A DNA stretch of 14,901 nucleotides from AVCC01 sp039920865. Lineage in GTDB: Bacteria; Pseudomonadota; Gammaproteobacteria; Burkholderiales; Burkholderiaceae_D. Under the pieces are notes generated by a model. The model was not told where the DNA came from. It saw only the letters and a program-made list of their open reading frames with translations, and did no database searches. The stretch is from assembly GCA_039920865.1 (NCBI GenBank), contig JBDSCZ010000260.1, positions 1 to 14,901 on the forward strand, written 5' to 3'. The position numbers and the translations under genes are program-made. Numbering within the stretch: the stretch's first letter is position 1; every line of letters starts with the position of its first letter. Shown one piece after another: positions 1 to 6,486 of the stretch.

Positions 1-293
1 AAACCAATTATTCCACTGCCAAGGCGGGCTTGCATGGCTTCACGATGGCGTTGGCGCAAGAGGTTGCAACCAAAGGCGTGACGGTCAACACGGTTTCGCC
101 CGGTTACATCGGCACCGACATGGTCAAGGCAATCCGGCCGGATGTGCTGGAGAAAATCGTTGCCGGGATTCCGGTTAAACGTCTTGGCGAACCGGAAGAG
201 ATTGCTTCCATCATTGCCTGGATCGCGTCGGATGAAGGCGGCTACGCGACCGGTGCTGACTTTTCGCTGAACGGTGGTTTGTACATGGGCTAG
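1..293 (+). CDS. phaB: Acetoacetyl-CoA reductase PhaB, C-terminal part (5' end outside window)
   Basis: This NADPH-dependent short-chain dehydrogenase reduces acetoacetyl-CoA to (R)-3-hydroxybutyryl-CoA, the monomer for polyhydroxybutyrate synthesis. The open frame runs in from the left edge (first full codon at 3) and ends at TAG 291-293. The visible part begins T-N-Y-S-T-A-K, which holds the catalytic Tyr and Lys of the SDR YxxxK motif. It continues with the NTVSPGYIGTDMV segment and the Rossmann C-terminus ending N-G-G-L-Y-M-G, as in well-known PhaB proteins. From the catalytic Tyr to the end there are 93 residues, the same as in the 246-residue Cupriavidus enzyme, so the C-terminus is complete. 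phaR follows on the same strand after a terminator, the usual pha cluster order. A general FabG-type reductase is the alternative, but the phaR neighbour and the motif match favour PhaB. Confidence 0.92.
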   Translation, partial: TNYSTAKAGLHGFTMALAQEVATKGVTVNTVSPGYIGTDMVKAIRPDVLEKIVAGIPVKRLGEPEEIASIIAWIASDEGGYATGADFSLNGGLYMG

Positions 294-300
294 GAAAAGC

Positions 301-331
301 GGGAGTCATTGTCAACGGCTCCCATTTTTTT
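301..331 (+). terminator. Rho-independent terminator after phaB
   Basis: GGGAGTC (301-307) pairs with GGCTCCC (317-323), one G-T wobble, around a 9-base loop. A and seven T residues follow (324-331). It starts 8 bases after the phaB stop and separates phaB from the phaR promoter. Confidence 0.85.
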
Positions 332-352
332 GGTAATTTGATACACCATTCA

Positions 353-371
353 TTGCATTGCAATATTGCAA
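353..371. promoter_or_regulatory. Candidate PhaR operator upstream of the phaR promoter
   Basis: Two nested palindromes overlap here: TTGC-ATT-GCAA (353-363) and the perfect 14-bp palindrome TTGCAATATTGCAA (358-371). PhaR of Paracoccus denitrificans is known to bind CTGC-N3-GCAG and CTGC-N4-GCAG, and PhaR proteins commonly autoregulate, so the TGC-N3-GCA layout fits. The site is centred about 50 bases upstream of the TATAAT at 410-415, and a second TTGC-N3-GCAA lies in the leader at 467-477. Binding by PhaR is inferred. Confidence 0.5.
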
Positions 372-384
372 AAACCATCCATAT

Positions 385-415
385 TCTGGAGAAATCGGTT
401 CATCCGCTCTATAAT
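385..415 (+). promoter_or_regulatory. Putative phaR promoter
   Basis: A perfect sigma-70 -10 box TATAAT is at 410-415. The -35 region is poor: TCTGGA at 385-390 with 19-bp spacing is the best I see. Transcription would start near 422 and give a leader of about 70 bases. The weak -35 and flanking palindromes fit a regulated promoter. Confidence 0.5.
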
Positions 416-462
416 GGGATTCCGAAAAAACGTGCAGCCGTGCATTTATTAATAGCTTGAAA

Positions 463-477
463 TGCGTTGCGACGCAA
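463..477. promoter_or_regulatory. Second TTGC-N3-GCAA palindrome in the phaR leader
   Basis: TTGC-GAC-GCAA (467-477) repeats the arrangement seen at 353-363, on the other side of the -10 box and 15 bases before the phaR start codon. The overlapping sequence TGCGT-tgcg-ACGCA (463-476) could also fold as a 5-bp RNA hairpin just ahead of the weak GGA ribosome binding site. It may therefore act as a DNA operator, an RNA structure, or both. Confidence 0.4.
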
Positions 478-492
478 TAAACTGGAATTTCG

Positions 493-1056
493 ATGAACAG
501 TGCAAAAAAAGTCTCTGAGCGCTTGATCAAAAAGTATCCGAATCGACGTCTGTATGACACCCAAACCAGTTCCTATATTACGGTAACCGACGTGAAACAA
601 CTGGTCCTCGACAACGAGGATTTCATGGTGGTCGACGCCAAGAGCAATGAAGACCTGACGCGTAGCATCCTGCTGCAGATCATCTTGGAAGAAGAAGCCA
701 GCGGGGTGCCGATGTTTTCAAGCACCGCCTTATCGCAAATCATTCGTTATTACGGACATGCGATGCAGGGCATGATGGGCTCCTATCTGGATAAGAATAT
801 CCAGGCTTTCATCGATATTCAAAACAAGCTGACTGAAAACTCGAAAGGCACCTACGAAGGCAAACCTTTCAGTCCCGAAATGTGGACTCAGTTCATGAGT
901 GTGCAGGGTCCAATGATGCAGGGCATGATGACGAACTATATCGAACAGAGCAAAAACCTGTTCGTGCAAATGCAGGAACAAATGCAGACCAAGAGCGTCA
1001 ACATGTTCAATACTTTTCCGTTTGTTCCGCCTGAAAAGGATGACAAGCCAGAATGA
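493..1056 (+). CDS. phaR: Polyhydroxyalkanoate synthesis repressor PhaR
   Basis: PhaR is a cytoplasmic DNA-binding repressor that also binds polyhydroxybutyrate granules. When polymer is absent it represses phasin genes and its own gene; polymer titrates it away. The 187-residue protein has the family's hallmark N-terminal DNA-binding domain, roughly residues 8-70, including the signature KKYPNRRLYDTQTSSYITV at 13-31. The PHB-accumulation regulatory domain follows at about 78-125 (FSSTALSQIIRYYGHAMQGMMGS region). The C-terminal third is rich in Met and Gln (MQGMM, VQMQEQMQ), a plausible polymer-contact or oligomerisation segment. Length is normal for the family. The start at ATG 493 has a short GGA at 484-486, so translation may be modest. 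Position directly after phaB matches the usual pha cluster. Palindromes flanking its promoter suggest autoregulation. Confidence 0.95.
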   Translation: MNSAKKVSERLIKKYPNRRLYDTQTSSYITVTDVKQLVLDNEDFMVVDAKSNEDLTRSILLQIILEEEASGVPMFSSTALSQIIRYYGHAMQGMMGSYLDKNIQAFIDIQNKLTENSKGTYEGKPFSPEMWTQFMSVQGPMMQGMMTNYIEQSKNLFVQMQEQMQTKSVNMFNTFPFVPPEKDDKPE

Positions 1057-1106
1057 TTGGCATCTGACAAGCGCTTTACTGGCGCAGTTTCAGCAAGCGT
1101 CACATG

Positions 1107-1146
1107 AGGGGGGTACAATAACGGATTCGTTTTGACCTCCCTTTTT
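1107..1146 (+). terminator. Terminator-like stem-loop ending 2 bases before the rimO start
   Basis: AGGGGGGT (1107-1114) can pair with ACCTCCCT (1135-1142), one G-T wobble, around a 20-base loop, followed directly by T residues to 1146. It could end the phaR transcript. The long loop and the contact with the rimO start codon make this uncertain. A possible -10 box TACAAT (1114-1119) overlaps the left arm and loop, with no good -35. Confidence 0.35.
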
Positions 1147-1148
1147 CT

Positions 1149-2510
1149 ATGTCCAATGTTTCTCAAATCACGCCTAAAGTCGGTTTCGTTTCCCTAGGTT
1201 GCCCCAAGGCATTAGTCGATTCCGAACAAATCCTGACGCAACTCCGTGCAGAAGGCTATGAAACCGCCAAGTCTTATGAAGGCGCTGACCTTGTCATAGT
1301 CAATACCTGCGGCTTCATCGATGCAGCGGTACAGGAATCACTCGACGCGATTGGCGAAGCCTTGCATGAAAATGGCAAAGTCATCGTAACCGGTTGTCTT
1401 GGTGCCAAGAAAGATGCCAATGGCAACGACATCATCCTGTCAGTGCACCCGAAAGTGCTGGCCGTCACTGGGCCGCATGCACTGGGCGAGGTGATGGATG
1501 CGGTGCATGTGCATCTGCCCAAGCCGCACGCTCCATTCTTCGATCTGGTGCCGGCGCAAGGCATCAAGTTGACGCCAAAACATTTTGCCTATCTGAAAAT
1601 ATCAGAAGGTTGCAACCATCGCTGCAGCTTTTGCATCATCCCTTCTATGCGCGGCGACTTGGTATCGCGGCCGGTGGCAGACATCATGCTGGAGGCGGAA
1701 AACCTGTTCAAGGCTGGCGTCAGGGAATTGCTGGTTATCTCGCAAGACACCAGCGCCTATGGCGTCGATGTTAAATTCCGCACCGGTTTCTGGAACGGCA
1801 AGCCGATCAAGACCCACATGACGCAACTGGTTACTGCGCTGGGTGAGCTGGCTGCGCAATATGGCGCCTGGGTGCGATTGCACTATGTATACCCATACCC
1901 GCATGTCAGCGACATCATTCCGCTGATGGCCGAAGGCAAGATATTGCCCTACCTCGATGTGCCGTTGCAGCATGCGCATCCCGATGTACTCAAGCGCATG
2001 AAGCGCCCGGCCAGCGGTGAAAAAAATATCGAGCGCATCCAACAGTGGCGCCAGATCTGCCCGGACCTGACGATACGATCGACCTTCATCGCCGGCTTCC
2101 CCGGCGAGACCGATGCCGAGTTCGAATATCTGCTGGATTTCCTGAAAGAAGCACAAATCGACCGATTGGGTTGCTTTGCCTATTCCCCGGTCGAAGGCGC
2201 TGCTGCCAATGACCTGGCCAATCCGGTGCCGGAAGAGTTGCGCGAAGAGCGTCGCGGCCGAGTCATGCTGCTGCAGGAAGAAATTTCCAAAAAACGCTTG
2301 CAGGCCAAGGTCGGCAAGACCATGCGCGTATTGCTCGACGAAGTCGATCGGAATGGCGGCGTGGCGCGCTCTGCAGCCGATGCTCCCGAGATCGACGGTG
2401 TAGTGTATGTCAAGCCGCCGTTTGAACCGCATCGCAAACTGGTGGTCGGCGAATTTGTCGATGTCACCATTACCGGTGCCGATGCACATGATTTGTGGGC
2501 AGAGGCTTGA
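1149..2510 (+). CDS. rimO: Ribosomal protein S12 methylthiotransferase RimO
   Basis: RimO is a radical-SAM enzyme that adds a methylthio group to the beta-carbon of a conserved aspartate in ribosomal protein S12. The 453-residue protein has the complete domain order. The N-terminal MTTase domain carries three cluster cysteines: C18 (SLGCPKALVDSE), C54 (NTCGFID) and C83 (TGCLG). The radical-SAM domain has CNHRCSFC, giving C155, C159 and C162 for the second 4Fe-4S cluster. A C-terminal TRAM domain covers about the last 70 residues. SLGCPKALVDSE and the lack of MiaB-specific features separate it from tRNA-modifying MiaB. ATG 1149 is the only start that keeps the N-terminal strand. No Shine-Dalgarno precedes it; the upstream bases are CCTCCCTTTTTCT. 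The next gene starts 2 bases after the stop, so the two are probably cotranscribed. Confidence 0.96.
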   Translation: MSNVSQITPKVGFVSLGCPKALVDSEQILTQLRAEGYETAKSYEGADLVIVNTCGFIDAAVQESLDAIGEALHENGKVIVTGCLGAKKDANGNDIILSVHPKVLAVTGPHALGEVMDAVHVHLPKPHAPFFDLVPAQGIKLTPKHFAYLKISEGCNHRCSFCIIPSMRGDLVSRPVADIMLEAENLFKAGVRELLVISQDTSAYGVDVKFRTGFWNGKPIKTHMTQLVTALGELAAQYGAWVRLHYVYPYPHVSDIIPLMAEGKILPYLDVPLQHAHPDVLKRMKRPASGEKNIERIQQWRQICPDLTIRSTFIAGFPGETDAEFEYLLDFLKEAQIDRLGCFAYSPVEGAAANDLANPVPEELREERRGRVMLLQEEISKKRLQAKVGKTMRVLLDEVDRNGGVARSAADAPEIDGVVYVKPPFEPHRKLVVGEFVDVTITGADAHDLWAEA

Positions 2511-2512
2511 AC

Positions 2513-3004
2513 GTGAGCCGGATAATTCGCACATTCAGCCTGTGTTTGCTGGCGCTCGGCTTATCCGGCACTGTATTTGCCGTATCGCCAATGATCGCAC
2601 CGGAAGTCCCACCACTTCCACCGCCGCAGCTTGTAATTAGGTCAGCCGTAATCGGCTCGATGTCGCAACCCCAGTCGCAGTCCGCTGCAAAATTGTTCAG
2701 CCGGCCAGTCTTGCTGCACGGCACGCTAGGACCGCGCAAGATACAGATGCGCCTGCAACCGCACGCCGAATTCGAGGGCAGTGTGCAAGGCGACTATTTT
2801 GAATCTGGACAGACACAAAAAATTGCCCTGGCCGGCGAATACCAAGGGAATTCGCTGACAATGGAAGAGTCGATCAACGGCGCCAACGTCTGCGGTCAAT
2901 GGACCGGTAGCTTGAGCGGCAACACCTACAGCGGCACCTGGTACGGCGAGGACGAGTCCAACTCGGTACCGTTTGCACTGACCATGTCGGAACCTGCCCG
3001 CTAA
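2513..3004 (+). CDS. Small exported protein of unknown function
   Basis: I do not recognise a named family. GTG 2513 is preferred because AGAGG (2501-2505) lies 7 bases upstream, inside the end of rimO, and because this start gives a clean signal peptide. That peptide has basic SRIIR, hydrophobic LCLLALGLSG and a likely cleavage after V-F-A near residue 23. The 163-residue precursor has no lipobox cysteine, so a soluble periplasmic protein is expected. The mature region starts with a Pro-rich stretch (PEVPPLPPPQ). Its second half alternates Gly and aromatic residues (GEYQGNSLTMEES, CGQWTGSLSGNTYSGTWYG), a pattern typical of small beta-sheet domains, with a single Cys near the middle of that block. 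It sits 2 bases after rimO and 58 bases before metC and may be translationally coupled to rimO. A functional link to either is not evident. Confidence 0.8.
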   Translation: MSRIIRTFSLCLLALGLSGTVFAVSPMIAPEVPPLPPPQLVIRSAVIGSMSQPQSQSAAKLFSRPVLLHGTLGPRKIQMRLQPHAEFEGSVQGDYFESGQTQKIALAGEYQGNSLTMEESINGANVCGQWTGSLSGNTYSGTWYGEDESNSVPFALTMSEPAR

Positions 3005-3062
3005 TCTCACAGTCCGGCGACCGGTATCGGAAAACCAGCCAGCAGCATCAGAAAGATTTACC

Positions 3063-4235
3063 GTGACAGACAAAAAATCCCTGCAGACTGCGCTCATTCA
3101 CAGTGATTATCGGGCACCCGATGGCTTTGCTGCCTTTCCGGTGGCGCTGCATCCGGCGTCTACCATCCTGTTTGCCAATGTCGCCGCGATGCGTTCGCGC
3201 AACTGGCAGCACAAGAATGCATATACCTACGGACTGCACGGCACGCCTACCACTTTCACGCTGGAAGCACGTCTGGCCGAGATTGAAGGCGGCCAACACT
3301 GCCTGCTGGCGCCGAGCGGCTTGGCGGCCATAACGATGGTTGATTTTGCCTTCCTGAAATCCGGTGACGATGTGCTGATTCCGGACAATGTGTATAACCC
3401 GAACCGCGAATTGGGTAACTGGCTCGCCCGGGATTTTGGCATCAACGCACGCTTTTACGATCCGCTTATCGGCGCCAATATTGCCGCACTGATTCTGCCC
3501 AACACCCGCTTGATCTGGACTGAAACGCCGGGTTCGGTGTCAATGGAAATCCCGGACATCCCGGCGATCTGCAAGGCTGCACACGAAAAGGGCGTATTGG
3601 TCGCGCTGGACAATACCTGGTCGGCCGGGATAGCCTTTCGCGCGTTTGAGCACGGGGTCGATATCGTGGTGCAAGCTCTGACAAAGTACCAGTCCGGCGG
3701 TTCTGACGTCCTGATGGGCGCAGTCATTACCTGCGACGAAGAACTGAATCAGCGGCTGGGAACAGCGCACATGCGACTCGGTTTCGGGGTCGGTATGGAT
3801 GACGTCTACCTGGTGTTGCGTAGCCTGCCGACCATGCAGTTGCGGCTCAAGGCGCACGATGCGGGAGCCCGTACCGTAGCCGCCTGGCTGAAGTCGCGTC
3901 CCGAGATCGCCACAGTGCTGCATCCGTCATACCCCGACTGCCCCGGACACGACATCTGGCAACGCGACTTTCAGGGTGCCGGAGGCCTGTTTTCAGTGAT
4001 ATTCGACGCCCGCTACACAGAAGCGCAAACTGACCGTCTGGTCGATGCGCTCAAGTTGTTCAAGATCGGCTATAGCTGGGGTGGTGCCAACAGTTTATGC
4101 GTGCCATACCGGATGCAAACGATGCGCGCCTACTGGCCTCACCAAGGGCAATTGCTGCGTCTGAATATTGGACTGGAAGATCCGCAAGATCTGATCGCCG
4201 ATCTGAAACAAGCAATGTGTAGCGCCTTGACATAA
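3063..4235 (+). CDS. metC: Cystathionine beta-lyase (PLP-dependent)
   Basis: This enzyme of the Cys/Met-metabolism PLP family should cleave cystathionine to homocysteine, pyruvate and ammonia in methionine biosynthesis. The 390-residue length is typical. Visible landmarks are the substrate and phosphate region Y-T-Y-G-L-H-G-T-P-T (54-63), the cofactor loop L-A-P-S-G-L-A-A-I (82-90), E-T-P-G-S-V-S at 154-160 (typical of MetC), the pyridine-nitrogen aspartate in A-L-D-N-T-W-S (D183), and the Schiff-base lysine in Q-A-L-T-K-Y (K208). The start is GTG 3063, with only a weak AGAAAG upstream. Cystathionine gamma-lyase, gamma-synthase or methionine gamma-lyase are close relatives, but the DNTWSAG and ETPGS context favours beta-lyase. 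The gene probably belongs to the rimO transcript; I see no clear separate promoter and no strong terminator after it. Confidence 0.87.
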   Translation: MTDKKSLQTALIHSDYRAPDGFAAFPVALHPASTILFANVAAMRSRNWQHKNAYTYGLHGTPTTFTLEARLAEIEGGQHCLLAPSGLAAITMVDFAFLKSGDDVLIPDNVYNPNRELGNWLARDFGINARFYDPLIGANIAALILPNTRLIWTETPGSVSMEIPDIPAICKAAHEKGVLVALDNTWSAGIAFRAFEHGVDIVVQALTKYQSGGSDVLMGAVITCDEELNQRLGTAHMRLGFGVGMDDVYLVLRSLPTMQLRLKAHDAGARTVAAWLKSRPEIATVLHPSYPDCPGHDIWQRDFQGAGGLFSVIFDARYTEAQTDRLVDALKLFKIGYSWGGANSLCVPYRMQTMRAYWPHQGQLLRLNIGLEDPQDLIADLKQAMCSALT

Positions 4236-4585
4236 TGTAAAGAATAATTCTGAAAATTACTGTTGACTGCCGTTGGCCGGTTATCAGCGTACTTCATCAA
4301 GCTAATGTGAACTTTGCAACTGTCCAATTGTCGATAGTACATATCGTGCCTTTGTCAAAACGGTTCTCAGGATTGTTTCAAAATGAAAACATTTTCCTTG
4401 TATGTTTTATCTGCTTAAACTAGATTTAGTAACACACTGCTGCTCCAATTCATTTGTTGAGAAGCTATTGCTTAAACACCGATTGCAAGCCGCATCCATC
4501 TGACACACAGTTATCAAATCCATTTGAATGCATTTTTTCTCCCGGAAATATCGATTTTTGGGAAATAAACATCAGAGGAGTTCCG
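4236..4585 (+). other. AT-rich gap with possible promoter and long leader
   Basis: No gene is supported in these 350 bases. An in-frame extension of the next gene back to TTG 4454 exists but lacks a ribosome binding site. The small palindrome AGAATAATTCT (4241-4251) follows metC. The inverted repeat TCAAAT-CC-ATTTGA (4514-4527) lies in the leader of the next gene. A strong AGAGGAG (4574-4580) marks the true start at 4586. The base composition is clearly richer in A and T than in metC. Confidence 0.6.
4380..4426 (+). promoter_or_regulatory. Possible promoter of the hemerythrin-like gene, with inverted repeat
   Basis: TTGTAT (4398-4403) and TAGATT (4421-4426) are separated by exactly 17 bp, each a partial match to sigma-70 boxes. 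Just upstream lies the inverted repeat AAAATG-AAAA-CATTTT (4380-4395), which could be an operator. The leader would be about 150 bases. Confidence 0.3.
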
Positions 4586-5155
4586 ATGCTTACTGCTACT
4601 TATACTCTTGCCACGTTGTTAGTTGAACAAAATAAAACACGTCTTGGTTTATTCGCACTCCAGAAATGCATTGAGAGCAACGCAAATTATCCGCAAAGCC
4701 GGGGAGTGAATTCGCTTGAATCCGTACTCGATGCACTGGACTGGTTTCAGGCGAAGTGTTGTCAGCGCAAAGTTGAAATTGAACTGGTTCCGGCGATCCG
4801 GAAATCCACAAAAGAAGCCGATGCGCTCCTGGCTGAACTGGAGTCATTAAACTCGATGGGTTTAAGCGTGCTTGAATCGATTCGAAATCAATGGCGACCG
4901 GCTATTGAGCAACAGATTGGGATTACGCAGGAAATGTATGATGCAATGAAAATTTACTGCGATACCCTGTTTAAAAAACTGGAAAAGGAAGAACAGGAGT
5001 TATTTCCGATGGCGGCACGGGTAATCTCGGTAGATGAGTGGTTTGTGATTGCCGATAAATTACTCCATGAAAATAATTCCAGGATTGAGGCTGGATCCCG
5101 GGGAATTACTTTAGGTCCAACACCAATTAAGCAGGTGCAGGCGTATTCTCATTGA
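4586..5155 (+). CDS. Hemerythrin-fold protein with degenerate iron site
   Basis: The 189-residue, mostly helical protein follows the layout of bacterial hemerythrin (HHE) proteins. Its second and fourth helix motifs are recognisable in FQAKCCQRKVEIELVPAIR (54-72) and KKLEKEEQELFPMAARVIS (130-148). In normal members these read like CHHxKEExLLFP and AHIxKExxxLFPxA, and an early helix carries E-H. Here the expected histidines are Q15, C59/Q60 and K131, with none in the third helix (ELESLNSMG, 84-92); only the acid at E135 is kept. The only histidines in the protein are H161 and H189. Canonical di-iron oxygen binding therefore looks unlikely; a structural, sensory or other-metal role is possible. 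ATG 4586 is fixed by AGAGGAG 5 bases upstream. The gene is AT-richer than its neighbours (many AAA, AAT, ATT and TTA codons), hinting at different ancestry. Family assignment is from memory of the motif pattern. Confidence 0.65.
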   Translation: MLTATYTLATLLVEQNKTRLGLFALQKCIESNANYPQSRGVNSLESVLDALDWFQAKCCQRKVEIELVPAIRKSTKEADALLAELESLNSMGLSVLESIRNQWRPAIEQQIGITQEMYDAMKIYCDTLFKKLEKEEQELFPMAARVISVDEWFVIADKLLHENNSRIEAGSRGITLGPTPIKQVQAYSH

Positions 5156-5177
5156 TGGGCCGTCCTAAGGCCGCATC
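5154..5177 (+). terminator. Weak stem-loop after the hemerythrin-like gene
   Basis: GATG+GGCC (5154-5161) pairs with GGCC+CATC (5169-5177) with one bulged G and a 7-base loop. It begins at the stop codon but has no T-run after it, so termination is doubtful. Confidence 0.25.
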
Positions 5178-5235
5178 CTGCTTGCTCTGCATGCGCGTTA
5201 AGCATTGCAATGAAGCACTGTTTGATTGACCTGCA

Positions 5236-6362
5236 ATGTCTGAATATGACCGTTTTGAATCGACCGCTTGTAGCTCCGGGATGAAGGCGATCGTCACCAC
5301 CGGCAATGGCGGCTACGACAAGCTTGAGTACCGTGACGTTCCCATGCCCACGCTGTCAGCGGGTGAAGTGCTGGTGCAAGTGCTGGCTGCAGGCGTCAAC
5401 AATACTGAAATCAATACGCGGCTAGGGTGGTACTCGGAGAAGACGGTTACCGCTGGTACCGCAAGCGCGGCCGTCGCGCAATAGGTGGCGTCGCCAGCCA
5501 AGGTCGATGGCGGGTGGAGCGCGGCAACACCTTTTACCTTTATTCAAGGGACCGATTGCTGTGGACGTGTTATTGCGGTTGCCTCAGGGGAGGGCGACCG
5601 CATCATCTGCTCGCGCGTGCTGCTGCGTCCATGCGCGCGCGCGGGCGGATTCGGTTCGATGGAGACTATCTGGATGGGCTCTGATTTCGACGGTGCATTC
5701 GCGCAGCTTGTCAAAGTCCCCGCGACGGAGGTTTTTCCGTTAAACAGCGATTGGAGCGATGTTGAACTCGCTTCGATTCCCTGTGCCTATGGCACTGCTG
5801 AAAATATGCTGCATCGCGCAAAGGTAAGCAGGGCGAGCACGTGCTGGTTACTGGTGCTTCGGGTGGAGTAGGTTCAGCGGTCGTGCAACTTGCGAAGCGG
5901 CGCGGTGCCACGGTTACCGCTATCGCCGGGAAATTAAAAATGGAGCAGGTGCGGTCCATCGGAGCGGATCGCGTGATCGACCGTGACGACGACATCGTTC
6001 GGAGCATGGGCCAGAAATCGGTCGACGTGGTCTCTGACAACGTCGCGGGGCCGGCCTTTGCTAGCATGCTCAAGGTGTTGCGCAGAGGCGGGAGGTATGT
6101 ATCCTCGGGCGCGATTGGCGGGCCGCTGGTGGCGCTTGATTTGCGCACCTTATATCTGAACGACCTGATGCTGATCGGTTGCACCGCATGGGATGAGCCT
6201 GTTTTTTCGAATCTGATTTCCTACATCGAACGCGGCGAATTGCGCCCGCTGGTTGCAAAGACGTTCCCCCTCGACCGGATTGCAGAGGCACAACGCGAAT
6301 TCCTCGAGAAAAAGCACGTCGGTAAATTTGTGCTGATTCCATTCCAAGCCGCATCGGATTAA
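5236..6362 (+). pseudogene. Broken zinc-type alcohol dehydrogenase / quinone oxidoreductase
   Basis: This is a full-length medium-chain dehydrogenase/reductase gene with two disabling changes. The first part (from ATG 5236) reads through the GroES-like start with MKAIVTTGNGGYDKLEYRD, then VLAAGVNNTEINTRLGWYS, and hits TAG at 5482-5484. The same frame continues after the stop with DGGWSAATPFTFIQGTDCCGRV, RPCARAGGFGSMETIWMGSD and SIPCAYGTAENMLHRAKV, so the stop is a point mutation, possibly from CAG. At about 5824-5828 one base is missing. Restoring one A gives HRAKVKQGEHVLVTGASGGVG, and the remaining Rossmann half (LVTGASGGVG nucleotide motif, RGGRYVSSGAIGGP, then a C-terminus ending at TAA 6360-6362) is intact. 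Corrected length is about 375 residues, normal for the family. No good ribosome binding site is visible. Two independent lesions favour real decay; the deletion alone could have been a sequencing error. Confidence 0.85.
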
Positions 6363-6486
6363 CCGGCCGAGCGCTCCCCCAAGACGCCGGTTTCGGCAAA
6401 ACAATGTTTGGCAAAGCCGTACAAGGTAGAATGGCCAGCTTAGCCGTTGCGCTTTCTACCCGATATTCTCCCAATCCCCGTTTCCC

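Noticed and set aside
1602..2534. 310-codon - strand open frame opposite rimO
   Set aside because: It fully overlaps rimO, which has all catalytic motifs; the antisense translation has no family features.
4454..4585. TTG start extending the hemerythrin-like protein by 44 residues
   Set aside because: No ribosome binding site and no helix pattern in the extension; ATG 4586 has AGAGGAG 5 bases upstream.
5485..5871. Separate gene starting at GTG 5485
   Set aside because: It is the in-frame continuation of the dehydrogenase after the amber codon, with no ribosome binding site of its own.
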